From Vitis vinifera (lineage: Eukaryota; Streptophyta; Magnoliopsida; Vitales; Vitaceae): a DNA stretch of 64,000 nt. The DNA is taken from positions 2,123,001-2,187,000 of the forward strand of contig NC_081815.1 of NCBI RefSeq assembly GCF_030704535.1, written 5' to 3'. A model generated the notes under the pieces. It worked only from the letters and a program-made list of their open reading frames with translations, did not search any database and was not told the origin of the DNA. Position numbers and translations under genes: made by a program. Below are positions 1 to 13,453 of the stretch, piece after piece (within the stretch, counting starts at the first letter, position 1; every line of letters starts with the position of its first letter).

Positions 1-388
1 AAGGGAAAATAAAGCAAGAGGGTAGACATGGAAATCAAACCAGATCAGGTTACCTAATGTTGTGTTTGAGGTAATTTAGAAGTTTATTGTTGTGCTGTTG
101 CCAAAGCTTCTCAAGAAGCTCTTTCCTAAAAGGCTTATTGATCATCATATTGAGCTAGTGTCAAGGCTACAAACCTTTTACATAAGCACCCTATTGAATG
201 TCCCAACACGAGCTGGTTAAACTTGGGAAATAGTTGATTAAGTTGCTAGATTCAAGCTTGATCCAGCCTTTATGAGCACCATATAGGCCATTAGTGTTGT
301 TCCAAAAGAAGACGGTTCACTAAGGATGTGTGTGGATTATCATGCCTTGAATAAGTTAACCATCAAAAACAAATTCCCTAATCCTTTG
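1..388 (+). mobile_element. Degraded Ty3/gypsy retrotransposon, 5' piece of split reverse transcriptase
   Basis: The frame entered at 299 reads [17 protein letters not shown] followed by a KNKF-type segment, which is the conserved early fingers region of Ty3/gypsy reverse transcriptase. Upstream sequence (about 1-290) has remnants of the same polyprotein but is broken by stops. The frame stops being RT-like at 388, where another element inserts. If the insertion (389-6042) and one copy of the 5-bp duplication are removed, the RT frame continues without a shift into 6048 and onward. The element continues to the left of the window, so its 5' end is not visible. Confidence 0.85.
384..388. repeat. 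Target-site duplication CTTTG, left copy
   Basis: The five bases CTTTG directly before the TG start of the 389-6042 insertion are repeated at 6043-6047 directly after its CA end. A 5-bp direct duplication is the usual integrase footprint of LTR elements. Confidence 0.88.
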
Positions 389-2133
389 TGTAGACCCCCA
401 TTTGGGGCTCATTTTCTGCAGCTTGCTTTTAGCCAGGTGTCACCATCTGGGGGGAGCCACGTGTCACATTTTGACTAGCTGCTAGAGAATCAGATAGTGG
501 ATTTGGAGGACGAATAGGAGAGCGACACCTGTAAAGATGAGGAAGATTCCAGAAGAAGGAGCATGCTTTCTGTTATGGAGGGAGAGCCAGCTGCATGCAA
601 AGAGGGAAGTGGTCTGGGCTGCAGAGCGTAGTGGTTCTAGAGGTGGCTGCAGAGATTGTTGGAGGATGCTTTTTTGCTGCCAACTGCATGGTAGTGGAGA
701 GGGGATTTTAGGCAGCTGCAGGTGATTTTTGGCAGGTGGGGGAGCTTTTGTTTGGTTATTTTGGGTGAGCAGGAGCGTATGAGAGGGAGGGAGGTGGATG
801 TGAGCTGCTGGGAACGGTGGTGCTTTGGAGGAGAACAGAGAGCAAGCTAAGAGAGGAGAGATTCTCGAGGTATATCCTTTAGCTTGAGGTTGCAGGCTGG
901 TTCTTCGAGTTGAAAATGAGAGGCGTTCGGAAAGAGTTTGAGCGGAAAGCAAGCCATATTATCTTCGCTTGAGGACTCAGGTATGACCATGATGAGCATT
1001 TTCACTTTGTATTTCTTGATTTTCCTCTTTACACATCATTGATCTTAAGCATGGTTTGATGGGTTTTTGTTATTATGTTCATTCTACTCTGTTCTTTATC
1101 TGGTTTCTCTGTTTTCTCTCTCAAATGACTGGGATATGGTTTTCTTTCTTTGAGCATGATGTTTGATTAAATACACAAAAGCTTACTGCTCGTCCCACCA
1201 GTCGGTAGTTCACTCATCACTCATGAAACGAGGTTTTGCCTGATATCTTCTTGAGTTCTTGCTCTGTTTTATCTGTTTCATTCCCATACTTTTGTGCTCA
1301 CATGTGTTGAATTGTGAAAATGCCTTGGACTGTGTATCACCCTTTGAGAAAGCTTTGGCTGCTCCTAATCTGGAAGATGATTGTCACTCAAGCTTATTTG
1401 GACTCGAAATAAGAGTTTGGTTGGCATGGTCATTGGTTTTCATATGAGCCCGGTTTCTGGATTTGAGTAGATAATATTGCCTTGCTCATGGAGTTGCTTG
1501 GTCGCTCTGCTCGGAAATAATGACTGTCATAGCAGGGCATTAATGTTGTCCTTCAGTTGTTGATGATTCGAGATACTTATTTGAGCCTCAACAAGGGCAA
1601 AGTTGTTGCCTACCCATCAGATATGAGATACTGTCTCTTCAGGAACAGGGGTTGGATGTTCAACTGAGAGTGTCAACAGAGAATAAGGATGTTATAGAAA
1701 AGTTGAGCCCTGTGATAACTGGAAAATTGTCAAATTCAAGCTGAATCATTCTTCAAATTCCTCTGTTCTAGTCCAGATTCCAAGAAAAAGAACAGGAGGA
1801 TCTTATACTATGAGTTTTTCGTCATACTTTATAAGATATCCTGTTAAAGGTATTCACGAAGTCTATACAAGGAGATGGGCTACTAAGACAGGGTTCTGTA
1901 CCTTGTAGGAGGGACATGAGGTCAAATAACGATCCCATATCATTGGGTTCTATGCGTCTGTGCTCCAGTTCCTTTCTTCTCTTCCTCTTTTATTCCTCTG
2001 TTGTTGTTGCGTTTAGGATGTTGAGTATCAGAGCTGGGGTTCAGTTGGTGGGGATTGGCTATTGTGGTTGGCATGCTTCCATGAGGTAAAGTTAGACGAG
2101 TAGGAGAAAAGGAGGATTCTGATTTCCAGATGA

Positions 2134-3287
<1,154 letters not shown>

Positions 3288-3453
3288 TAGTGTCTGAGCA
3301 AATGTCGCCTTCTAGCCATGTGCCTAACACACCGATGCCGAGGAATCCGAGAAGCAGCTACTAACCATGTCATTAAAGTTTGAAGAGTCTCAGAGGCAGC
3401 TTCTGGGGTTGTTTGCTTCTGAGGAAGGTCGTGTCATTGGGCTTCAAAAGATC

Positions 3454-3905
3454 TCACGGGAAAGTGATGTACTTCTCCATGTTGCGGATACACTCTGGGT
3501 ATCTCATCTTATCCAGAATCCTTCCAGAAGTGCTCAGCGACTCGAAGCGGCAGTAGGGGCGAGAGTCGCTATGAACCTTGCTATGGTAGCCCATGCACGC
3601 TATATCAAAACCCTTTGTGACGACATGCTCTTGCCATTCCTCGTAAGTTAAAAAGCTGAGGAGTTTCTTGATTTCATGCATCATGGGGTCCTGGTCATCC
3701 GCCTGCCCTAGTTGTATCTTGGAGAACAACATGCTCTCCAGCCGGGTCTAGAAGAACCAGACCATGGAGAGGTCTCACCAGCAGTGGCTGAGTTTCTCCG
3801 CAGTGATGGATGCTATGCATCTTCGGACTTGCTCCCTTTTGGTGCTCTTTCCCACGTACACCATTTCTAGGGGAATCCGTGCAGCTGGTGCAACCCTAGT
3901 ATCTC
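3454..3905 (-). pseudogene. Captured sieve-element-occlusion (SEO) gene fragment, antisense
   Basis: The minus strand reads ARIPLEMVYVGKSTKREQVR, then TRLESMLFSKIQLGQADDQD and PMMHEIKKLLSF, ending in GRILDKMRYPECIRNMEKYI. This is the C-terminal half of plant SEO phloem filament proteins, which plug sieve plates after wounding; the order and spacing match the family, including the Cys-containing PEC segment near the end. The frame is interrupted by a stop between the two blocks (near 3735-3770), an internal section normally present is missing, and the C-terminal Cys/His tail is absent. It lies opposite in strand to the neighbouring captured fragments, so the donor pieces were joined in different orientations. 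Confidence 0.75.
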
Positions 3906-4284
3906 TTTGAATGAACAGCTTCATGCATGGAGTCTTGTCATTGTGGCTCCAGTCAGAGGTTCGTCAGCTTACCTCATGCCTTCAGCGCACTGGGAAGAGG
4001 CTCACTTGAAAGTGCGCCAGCAGCCAAAGCATTCATAGGCGGAACTTTGTATTCATGATGAAGAAGTGATGGTGACTGCTGCAAAGGGGTCATAGACTAA
4101 TGGTGTTGACTGGCATCCCAATCTGCATGCTGATCAGAATTGTTTGAAGGGGAGGACGAGGACGGTGGTAGCTCTGGTGTTTATGTACCTCATGATCTGT
4201 GGAGTCATAAGCGGGGCCTTCGGGGTAGTGGTAGTTCGCAGCACGAGCAAGTATAAAGATGCTACACTATTGCCTAAAATGGAA

Positions 4285-4368
4285 GGTCCAGATGCTTGGT
4301 CCCTTATGTACCCTTCAATACTGGACAAGTTGCATAACTTGTATAATGATGGCTACAAGCAGCTGTTG
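4285..4368 (+). pseudogene. ZDP: Captured fragment of polynucleotide 3'-phosphatase (ZDP-like)
   Basis: The frame 4144-4371 contains DAWSLMYPSILDKLHNLYND, which matches the HAD-type phosphatase domain of the plant DNA 3'-phosphatase ZDP just after its catalytic DxD loop. The catalytic motif itself is not recognisable in the preceding residues, which are hydrophobic and divergent, and the match stops at a TGA after YKQLL. ZDP repairs blocked 3' ends in base-excision repair and active DNA demethylation; this ~28-residue piece cannot do that. The short length lowers confidence, but the residue match is close. Confidence 0.62.
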
Positions 4369-4439
4369 TGAGCCATGTTTCGGGCTCCCCAACTCCACTA
4401 CCCATTGGTTCTTTATTTTAGTGCCCTGATGGATCAGAG

Positions 4440-4925
4440 ACTGCTGTTGTTAATATTATGAAGTTACGTTCCGACAATAGAGAAACTGAGCCCATGGATG
4501 GAAGCAGTAGTTTGATTGATAAGGAAATATTGTCACAAGATGCTCTTCATGTGCAGCTTCACCCGTTGAGACTTTTTTTTATAGAGGAGCAATAGTGGCT
4601 TGGCAGTCTCGTAAATAGAGATAAATTGAAGTATGGCAGAGTTCCAGAAGATGTGAGACCATCATCAAACCAAGCACTCTGCAGATTCAAAGTGGACACT
4701 GCATCTGGGGTGATTGAGACTCTTCTCTCTTCTCAGGTTTTCTCATTCCGGAGCATATCAATGGACAAGCAGGCTTCCTCATCAGCAACCTTGTTGGAGA
4801 GTAACTCTACAGTTATTGAAAATAGGATTCTGCCTAAGATATCTCCACTGCTCGACTCAGAAATGGGTAATGTTGTTGGTGCTGTGTCTGGATTGAGCTC
4901 ATCTGACTTTGAGTTGAAATCTTGA
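4440..4925 (+). pseudogene. Unidentified coding-like fragment inside the insertion
   Basis: Two stretches look like protein code. One, in the frame through about 4440-4590, reads ETEPMDGSSSLIDKEILSQD and LHVQLHPLRLFFIEE. The other (4626-4925) contains YGRVPEDVRPSSNQALCRFK and then a Ser-rich segment ending near SGLSSSDFEL. Composition and codon usage are like a plant exon rather than random AT-rich DNA. I do not recognise the family of either with confidence. By position they are probably a further captured host-gene piece, in line with the aminotransferase, beta-amylase, SEO and ZDP fragments before them. Confidence 0.4.
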
Positions 4926-5754
4926 TTCGCCAAACCCCTTATTTGACTTGAGAGGAGCCAAGTTCGAAGAGGTGTTGAATGAAGAAAAAGAAGTGATGGC
5001 AGTCCGGTCACAGGTTCAGTACCTAACAAACAATCTCCACATGCCATGGCAGCTCAGCGTGACAGTCCAGGCGTCAGGGTCACCACCATCAGTGCCAATT
5101 CATACTCCAGACCACCTGCTGCATGCTTTGCATGGCCATTTTTGGGCCATAGTGCCATTTCCCATTTTACCTTCTCTAATTTTGAAAAATATTCTTTTAA
5201 ATCCCTTTCTTCAAATAATTTTCTAGATCTTAGTTTGTTTTAAAATAATTTCAAACTCATCCATTTTTCATCCTTAGTTTTTTTTCTTAGGTTCCAAAAA
5301 TTCATTTTTCCAATAAAATTTTGCTGCCACTCTTCTTCTTGGCAAGCCATTTTCACATCTCTTTTGTTTTTTTTAAATGTTTTAAAATAAGCAAGAATCA
5401 AATTTTGTAATTCCTAATGATGGAATTTACGGATTTGGTCCATGCAAAATAAACGGGCTTTGGTGGGGGCCCTACATCAAATAAATTTGCTTTAAAATAA
5501 AAATGAATTTTGAATGAAATATCATGCGTGCTATTGGTGCTTCTTTATCTGTTTTGGTGACATGAGTGACATACTTTATGTTCATTACTATGCACTAATC
5601 TCATTTTGTGATAGCGCGTTGCCGTTTGCTGATCAAGTACGCATCCACTTCCACTTCAGTTATCCTCTATTGCATATTCTGATACTCATATGTGCATGAT
5701 TGATTTGAGTATTTATTGATTTTCTCATTGATTGCCATGTCAGCTTCACCTCAT

Positions 5755-6042
5755 TAGTAGAGACCCGACTTAGGGACTTAGAGGGGTGCTACGGTCTTTA
5801 CCGTACCTTCCCGATAAGTAACCTGACCCCCGAACCCGATCCGGTTTTCGTAGATCACCTTTTCCAAAATAAGGAGTCACACTTAGGGTTTTCTTTCTTA
5901 TTTTGTTTACCCTTTAAAAATAAAACAAAAATAAGTGGCGACTCCAAGTCATTTTTCTTAATAAAATAAAAATCGTTTTTCGAATAAAAATCGAGCTCGC
6001 CATCGAGTGGAAAACGCATTGAGCCTAAATGCGGGGTCCACA
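5755..6042 (+). mobile_element. Conserved LTR 3' terminal region of the insertion
   Basis: This stretch includes AGAGACCCGACTTAGGG, a segment CTACGGTCTTTACCGTACC, several CCCGA blocks, the phrase GGCGACTCCAAGTCA, and the end AAATGCGGGGTCCACA. From memory, this type of sequence recurs at the ends of LTR elements across many dicots, always closing with GGGGTCCACA. It ends in CA exactly next to the right CTTTG duplication, supporting its assignment as the 3' end of an LTR. Assignment to a named element family would need a repeat library. Confidence 0.6.
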
Positions 6043-6047
6043 CTTTG
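6043..6047. repeat. Target-site duplication CTTTG, right copy
   Basis: This matches 384-388 perfectly and follows the CA terminus of the insertion. Confidence 0.88.
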
Positions 6048-7490
6048 GTTATAGATTTATTTGATAGAGTATCTAGGGCGTCTCATTTCTCAAAGTTGAA
6101 CCTGCAATTTGGGTATCAGCAAGTTTGAATAGTAGAAGAGGATGAGAGAAAAACTATTTAATGACTAAGAATGAGAGTAAAGAATTCCTAGTGATACCAT
6201 TTGGGCTTTCTAATGCCCTAACAACCTTTTGTCAGTTGATTAATGATGTTTTATTTGATTCCTTAGATGTCATTGTAGTTACCTCGATGATATAATGGTG
6301 CATACAATCAAACACTACATGTAGCCCATTTGCACAAGGTGCTAAATTGAAATCAAGTTTTTGGGTTACCTAGTATCATATGGTCAAATTCAAGTGGATG
6401 AAAGGAAGATGAAGGCAATCAGAGATTGGTTAGCACCCACCAAAGTGTTGAATTACACTCCTTGGGCTAGCTAATTAACCATCATCACATCAAAAAGATA
6501 CCAAAGATTGTTGTGACATTGGTTGGTCTTTTAAAGAAAGGAAGAAATGGTGTAAGGGAGATGAATGCTAGAAGGCCCTTCATAAGTTGAAGATGTTATC
6601 TCTTTGGAGCTCATCTTAAGGTTGCAAGATTTGGTGTTACCATTTGAAGTCCACACTGATGCTTTAGACAAAGCCCTCGGTGGAGTACTAGTGTAGGCAT
6701 AGCATCATTTTGCCTTCAAGAGAAAGAAGTTGGATAAGACTAAGCAACAATATTCAACTCACAAGAAGGAGATGACTATAGTGCTTCATTGCCTAGAGCA
6801 TTGGAAGCATTATCTATTAGGTACCAAGTTTATGGTGGTGATTGATAAGGTGGCTAACTCTTTGAGACTCAAAAGAAGTTGTCTCTTAAGAAAGAAAAAT
6901 GGATGTAAACTAGTTTAACATTAACCTTGCGGATTTTAAATTTATGAAATCTTGACAAGAAATGCTTGAAGAAGCAAAAGAAAGTTTGGAAAAAGCTAGT
7001 AGACATATGAAGAAGTATGATGACAAGGGAAAAAGACCCTTAAAAGTTGCAAGTGAGTAATTTAGTGTTGCTAGATCTTACACCACATATTTGAAAAATG
7101 ATGAACAGCAAGAGGGTTTGATCTATAAATATAATGGCCCTTTTAAAGGGATGAAAAGTATTGGTGTTGTGGCATATAAGTTGAAACTCTCGGATAGATT
7201 GAAAATTCATCCCTTTTTTCATGAGAGTTTCTTGAAGCCCTTTCATAAGAATTATTATCTCACTAAGGTGCAGCAAAAGCACGCACCTTTGATCATCTAA
7301 AAGCAGTTTGAGCAAGAGAGTTTCAAGATTTTGGATCACCAAACTATGGGGGCAAGTAAAAAAGAACTGATTGCTTAGTCTATTGGAAGGGGACTTTAGA
7401 AAGTGAAGCTAGTTGGGAGAGGGATACAACCTTATGATTGTTTGAAGAGCCATACATGAGTATTTGCAAGCTAAGTTGATGAGGGTGCTA
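6048..7490 (+). mobile_element. Degraded Ty3/gypsy element, 3' piece (RT, RNase H, integrase/chromodomain end)
   Basis: The frame resumes with VIDLFDRVSRASHFSKLNL, the continuation of the RT domain cut at 388. Further on come an RT thumb-like stretch, an RNase H piece (VHTDALDKALGG near 6655, then KKEMTIVLHCLEHWKHYLLG), and near 7110-7260 a segment with LKLSDRLKIHPFFHESFLKP, the linker that precedes the chromodomain in chromoviruses. A weak chromodomain-like remnant follows to about 7440. Many stops, frameshifts and a large deletion across the integrase core make it non-coding. It predates the insertion at 389. Confidence 0.82.
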
Positions 7491-8987
7491 AGTCTACCTG
7501 GTGGGGCTGGTTTGTTAACACCTTAACTAAGATGACATAGACAAAGGTCTCATGTTGTGGCACCTTGCATCCATGGGTGTCTATGGCATGTGGGGTGACA
7601 TGCTATGACTGAGACAAAATGAAAAACAGAGGTGCTTGAGAGGCTTGGTACCATGTCAATGCATGAGGATTAGGGTTATGGGCACTGAGGGTTGGCTTGG
7701 TGGTGACTAAAGGGTGGCAGCACATGTACGTGCCCACACAAGGCACCACATGAGTGACCCAATTTAGTTGAATTTAAACTATAGGATTTTGTTGGGAGAT
7801 ATTTCCTTCAAAGAGGATGCTAAAAGGGAGTTTCCAAGGAGTGGAATATTTTTTATAATTTTCTATAATTAAAGAAAATTTATTATGCCCATGGAAGCAC
7901 CTATGATGTCTCCTCATATCATATTAGAAAAAGACTTAAAAAGCCAATGATTGTACCACTCCAAAGGCATGGCATGGACCCTCAAACATGAGCAAAGTGT
8001 GATGGTGAGCATGACTAGTACACATGTATAGGCGCAATGCCATTAGTGTGGTGCAGCCCGTGGGCTCAATGCCATGAGGTACAACTTCTGCACAAGGCAC
8101 AGTTTATGCATGCGTTAGACGGAAGGAATAAAAAATGTTGACACACATGAATTAACAATGCAATATATATAGATGACAATGGCTGAAGTGGCCAAAGTCA
8201 TATGATAGAAAACTACCTAGAATGTGGATAGCATTAGTGCATTAATTTCTAAAATGTAGGTATAACTTATGCCTATCTAATGTATGCATTACCATAACTT
8301 TTCTATATGGAACTTACCAAGAAAAGGTGTCTATTCTGATTTAGGGTCGTGTTGCTTGATGTGCTTCTTGCTTGTGCATCTCATGGGACTTGTAAAGTGT
8401 TAGCACTGCACGACATGAAAAATGTAGAGGTTAACTCCGTATGCATGACACCTGACCATCTTTAACTTCAATTACTTTGCCTGTGGAAGCTGATCGGTTG
8501 TGTCAGTATTTGTGAAGGTAATACAAATACGAGTCACTCCAAACAATGGAGAAAATGCTTCTAATGATGGTACTGATTCGATTGTAGAACATGATGAATC
8601 AAAAACCAAATTGATGAGCCACACACTGATCCAATTAAATTTTAAAAAATAAAATAAATATCCAGCAATGGCTAGCAACCACCCCTGTGATTATATCAAA
8701 GCCAAAAAAACTATGGAGCAGTAATAGTAATTATCCTCCTGGCAAGGCATACAAAATAAGTGGCAAATTCATCGGTATAGTAGCTCCCTCTGTTGCATGC
8801 TTTTGTTTGTAAAGGCTAGGATAGGGAACTCCTACACAGGGTAACTAACCATCGCATATCGGACCCTTTCACTATAGAATCGCCCATCCAAAATTTTTCC
8901 TATTTCTGGACTGCAATCCAGCTTGAAATTCTGTTGTATATGCTGTTTTATCTCCAATCAACCAGAAGATGCAGAGGATGAGAATCT
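7491..8987. other. Non-coding spacer, probably partly old gypsy LTR
   Basis: No gene is supported here. The first ~900 bases follow directly on the gypsy chromodomain remnant and are compositionally unlike the AT-rich spacers, so they may hold the 3' LTR of that element, but no matching 5' LTR lies in the window to prove it. The last ~500 bases are the 3' flank of the minus-strand membrane-protein gene ending at 8988. Confidence 0.4.
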
Positions 8988-11900
8988 TTAGCTGGCTTTG
9001 TAGGCATACATGTAGCTGCGAAGTTTTCTTACTTCTTCTGATGACTCATTGAGTAGATGGTCCACATAGAGGCTGAGTGCAGCTCCACTGCAAATTCAAT
9101 GCATAGTAATGCATTTTCTTTAGTAAATTTACTACCTAGGCATATAAAAAGAGAGAAGGATACTTTGGAAACTACCCCAAAGGTCCGAATGGCAGCCAGA
9201 TAACATCCCACCGGAACTTTGGCAGTCTACAACACAAACAAGAACCAGATAGGTAAGTAAGCAGATAATGGGTCCCTAAAACACTACCATATCCTGCTGG
9301 GTATAAACAGCAGAGTGCACTTCACTGGGACTCTACTTGTGAATAAGGGAAGATGGTGACTTGCATTTCCACACTAAATATTTAATCTATGAGTTATATA
9401 TCAACTTGCTTTGACAAGCAAATGAAGGAAGAAGTAAGAAAGCAGTACAAATTAGTGAGGACAGGACCAAGTATTTTTTTATACTAGCAGAGTTCACAAC
9501 ACAAACTAAACACTTCTGTATTTCTTTATCCCAACCAAGAATGTCTAATAGACTTTCCAGAGTAAACAAATAAACATCTTTGCCAACAACTATAGAGACA
9601 GAAATTTTTTCAGAGAAATGTCAGTTGAGAACTTGATTTACCTGAGCATGTAATACAACCAGAAAATGGCCAGGATAATGCCAGCAGAGCAGGAGTACCA
9701 AATCAACCACCTGTGAGACTTTGACTTATGAAGTAATCCAATGATGGCCATTGAACATGCTAAGACAGCTACCCAATCTGTTACATGCTTAAATTAATGC
9801 AATATTGTCTGACAAGAATCTAATAGACCAACCATGTAAAACAATAGCAAAAGCAAGTGGCAATTTCTTGATTTGAATTGGCAATTATAACAAGACACGG
9901 ATGAACCAGATTAAAGACAATGAGGTACACTTAATTTCCATATCAATCATCATTCTTAGCTAATTGCATTTATAAGGCAAATCACAAAATCATCCAAATA
10001 ACCAATAGGTCCTGAATATCTGGAGTTCTTACACTAATCTACCTTTTCAAATTCTATATCAGAGAACACAGATTATAACTATATTGAACATATAATTATC
10101 CACATTCTTGAGCTTGACCATGCAAAAGAACCATAAAAAGAAGAAGGAAAAAAAAAAAAGAAAACTAAGTAATAATTGGATTTTGTTACAAAAAGGCATA
10201 ATGCACTTGTTCTTCTAAGAATTTTAAGTAGATAGAAACATACTCTCTTGCAAGTGTCTAAACTAGTTTCAGATGTGTGCAGAAGCGCCCTCCTCACCAT
10301 AGTTTATTTTTATGAAGAATTTAAAATGAGAAGACAAAACATAATCATCAATGCAATATTCATCCATATAACAATTGAAGCACCCGCCAAGGTAGCCCAA
10401 TTGGTCGGGACAAACACCGGGAAGTGTGATCCCAGTAAGTGGTATATGGTCCTGGGTTCAAATCCTATCATTGATAATACCCTGAATTTACCTAGTGCTG
10501 GTTGTTATAGGGTAGCTAACACACCGAGGTTTGGGTCCCCATGGAAAGTCCTAAGGGTTTGGCCATAGAAGGTTCCTCGGTTATAAAATAAGAAAGAAAG
10601 AAAAAAAAAACAGTATGGAGAGGTTAGGCTGAATAAATACAAGAGAATTTCACATAATATACTTGTCCTTTCTAGTGTTAAATTAGTTCAGAAAGGTAAG
10701 TCTCAGAAAACAAGACAATCAATTGCCAAATAAGACCAAGAAAGTTATATCAAATGAAGAATACAGTAAAGAACCAGTGATATCACAATAGGTGGACAAC
10801 ATCTTTATAGCATACTGTGGCACTTTTTTTAAAGATTTCAATTTGTCTAGAAAAACATTGACTGAAGAGAATTATGGACCTTTTGGGAGTGTTTGGTACA
10901 TGAGGAATAGGGAATGAGAATAGGAAATCCATTCCATTTCTCATTCATTATGGCATTTGAATTACTTATTAGAAACAGAAAGAGAAAGCAAAAACACTAT
11001 CATGGAAATCAAAACACACTCTTGTATGGATTTTGATTCCTCTCTTTCACATGATATTATGATTTACCTTTATTTCTATTCCTAATTTCATTCCTATTCC
11101 TATGTGTCAAACAGACCCTTAATGCTATATCATTCTGGAGCATGTATGAAATATGTAATCAGCATGTGACAAAGGCAGAGAAATAGGGTAAAGGAAAGAA
11201 ACAAACCTGCAAAAATGATCATCGATGAGTCAATCTCCTCCATGAAGTAAGCATGATAACGCTGTCCATCCAAGGTCAAAGCAAAAGTATCAACTTTGAG
11301 AGAGATTTGTTTGTTAAAAGGTAACTGACATTCTCTAGATTTAATGAAATTCACCAACCAGATTTAGAACAAAATTAATAGTATTACCCACTAAAGTAAT
11401 AATTAACTACAATGAACATCTTCAGTACCGGCAAAAAAACAATTGTCACATTAATTTAACTAAACCCTACCAATATATCCAGTTTGAACACCCAACAGCA
11501 TGTCATATCACTCAAAATTCAGACATGGTTCTCACACTCACAATCCGAAAAGGGTGATTCACCAAAGAGCTAAGAGAAATATAAAAGTTCGGGATAGCAT
11601 TTTGAATGATTCATACCAGTTCCCATGGCGATGAAACCTGCTGAAATATGGAGTAGACGAGAAATGCCGCGAAGCAAAAGAGAAACACCGAAAAAACACT
11701 CTACAAGTCAAGAAATCAATCAGATTCCAGATAGAAGATAACGAATTCATGATTTTTCAAAATTTCGAGGGAAGGAAATGGTGAAAGTCAGATTTACCCT
11801 CCATAAAAGACTCTGCTGAGCTTGACTCCTTTCCAACGATCGAACTAGTTCCTCTTGCTCTGTCGAGCGAAAAACAGAAACCAAATTCCCATCATTTAGG

Positions 11901-12297
11901 AAGAAAGAAAAAGGAAAAAGCATAAGCCCCTGTTTGGTTGCTGAGAAACACTAGAAACATTTAAAAAGATAAACAGAAAGAAGAAGAAGAAGAAGAAGAG
12001 TACAGAAATGAAAAATTCAACGCAAATAATCCTAATAACGGAACCAGGCTAAGTTAAACGGAAGTTTCAGAAAGATCTGAGATTCGGAGTTTCAACCTGT
12101 TTTCTTTTTTTTTTCAAAGAGTTTCTAAGCAAACAAACAGAGAAAATAGGGTTGAAGATTTCCACGGAAAGTCACAAAATATAGAAACCTTGAGAATCGA
12201 TGGGACGAGAATCGTCAAGAGTGGGGAGAGAGAAGTTCTCATCATCAAATTCTCGGGAATTTCTCCTAAGCTTTCTTGCAAGCTTCTTCATCACCAT
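8988..12297 (-). CDS. Conserved plant multi-span membrane protein of unknown function, 198 aa
   Basis: Seven coding exons on the minus strand join in frame with GT-AG introns: 12189-12297, 11798-11859, 11617-11700, 11207-11261, 9642-9777, 9176-9226 and 8988-9087. The start is the first ATG of the first exon (MVMKKLARKL). The cytosol-like N-terminus is basic, then comes an acidic stretch and a QEELVRSLERSQAQQSLLWR helix. Hydrophobic segments lie near residues 59-78, 106-121, 129-150 and 157-175, and the tail reads NESSEEVRKLRSYMYAYKAS. I recall similar ~200-residue transmembrane proteins in other plants with the PFGPL...YVDHLLNESSEEVRKLR ending, but know no function. Intron 4 (9778-11206) holds a SINE and a Tourist-like MITE. 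All phases agree and no lesion is seen, so the gene appears functional. Confidence 0.85.
10380..10610 (+). mobile_element. tRNA-derived SINE in intron of the membrane-protein gene
   Basis: A pol III A-box-like GTAGCCCAATTGGTC and, about 60 bases on, a B-box-like GGGTTCAAATCC are followed by a body ending in CGGTTATAAAATAAG and an A-rich tail (GAAAGAAAG then ten As). This layout is that of tRNA-related SINEs. It lies in opposite orientation to the host gene. No clear target-site duplication was found, so the exact 5' end is uncertain. Confidence 0.75.
10885..11118. mobile_element. Tourist-like MITE in intron of the membrane-protein gene
   Basis: The left end GGGAGTGTTTGGTACATGAG and the right end, whose complement begins GGGTCTGTTTGACACATAGG, form imperfect terminal inverted repeats around ~234 bases with no coding capacity. 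The right end is followed by TTA; the left is preceded by TTT, so the 3-bp duplication is imperfect. The TIR resembles the larger elements at 29460 and 35409. Confidence 0.65.
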
Positions 12298-13453
12298 CTT
12301 CGACACACCGATCAATTGAACTTGGAAGACAAATGTTCCAACCGTTGATCATGGTGCTTGCCCCTGTGGGCTTCTCCTTCTTAACCGGGCCATAGTTTTG
12401 GCCCGTTTTAGGCGCTTTTGGGCCTTTCTACCTCCTATGGTGAATAAATTCTTGCGGTAACCATATAGAAATTTTACTTTTTAAATTACCAAAAAGAGGG
12501 AAAGTATTTAAAATTTTAAGAAAATGAAAATAAAAATAAAAATAAAAATAATAAATTATTTTTATACACTTTCACTTATTTTTAATTCTTTGTTATAAAA
12601 GTTAAATAATTTTTTTTTATTTTAAAGAAAAAGTAGTAATGAAAGAGAAAAAAATGTTAAATTTCTCATATTTAGTTAATGAAATATAAAAAAAATTTAA
12701 ATATAATTAAAATTAGTTAAAATTCATGCATTTTAAAATTAATTTTTATATAGAGTTAAAGATATATTAAAAAATTTTAAATATCATATAAAAATAATTT
12801 ATTAATTTTAAATCTATTTTTTATTTTCTTTTTCAAACATACTAAAATTTACTTTCAAGTTCAATAGGTTCTCAAGGCAAGCTTTAAAATGTGTCAAATG
12901 ATATCATGTCCCACAAGACTCTTTAAGGCCAAACAAATTCCATTAGAATTAGGAGACCAAACAAACAACAAACCTTAATATTCCTTGTTTCCTTGTGCCA
13001 CCAAACAAACCAAAAAAACCGAGGCGGTCTAATAGATATCATCCACTCTAAACTCAAGGAATCCTTACAAAAACAAATATGAAATACACTTTTCACAGGA
13101 AAACCAACATCGGAAAAGCACTTTCATTGTAATATCCTACGCAGTAAAGAATAAATGCTTGAATCCATGAGTGAGAGCTAAGGAGTACCTAGAGATGATA
13201 TTGCAGCATTGCTGCTTGTAAACCTAACAAAATTAATCTGGCATTCCATATCCAACCAACAGCAAGGATGATTCAAGACAAACTGCAGATGGTGCAGCCA
13301 AACAAATACTCAAACCTTCCAATATTATAATTTTGCATGTTCCAATTTGTTTGTAATAAAAAATTTCACCATAATAATAACTTAGCAATGAGGGTATCGG
13401 CTTTATCGTGAAACAAAAGCAAATCACCAGTATGATATTCATTAAACAGTATC
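12298..13453. other. Intergenic: shared spacer with site-II-like motifs, then AT-rich DNA
   Basis: The first ~130 bases upstream of the membrane-protein start contain several GGGCC/GGCCC words, including TGGGCC near 12418, similar to plant site II promoter elements of housekeeping genes. From about 12480 to 12850 the DNA is extremely AT-rich with A-runs and no ORF. The rest is the 3' flank of the AsnRS gene. No further gene is seen. Confidence 0.5.

Noticed and set aside
482-952. 156-codon minus-strand ORF rich in Ser, Pro and Leu
   Set aside because: Lies within the LTR-like head of the 389 insertion, with no recognisable domain; composition reflects the purine-rich plus strand.
10385-10470. 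Possible tRNA gene from A- and B-box words
   Set aside because: No cloverleaf can be folded and there is an A-rich tail; it is a SINE.
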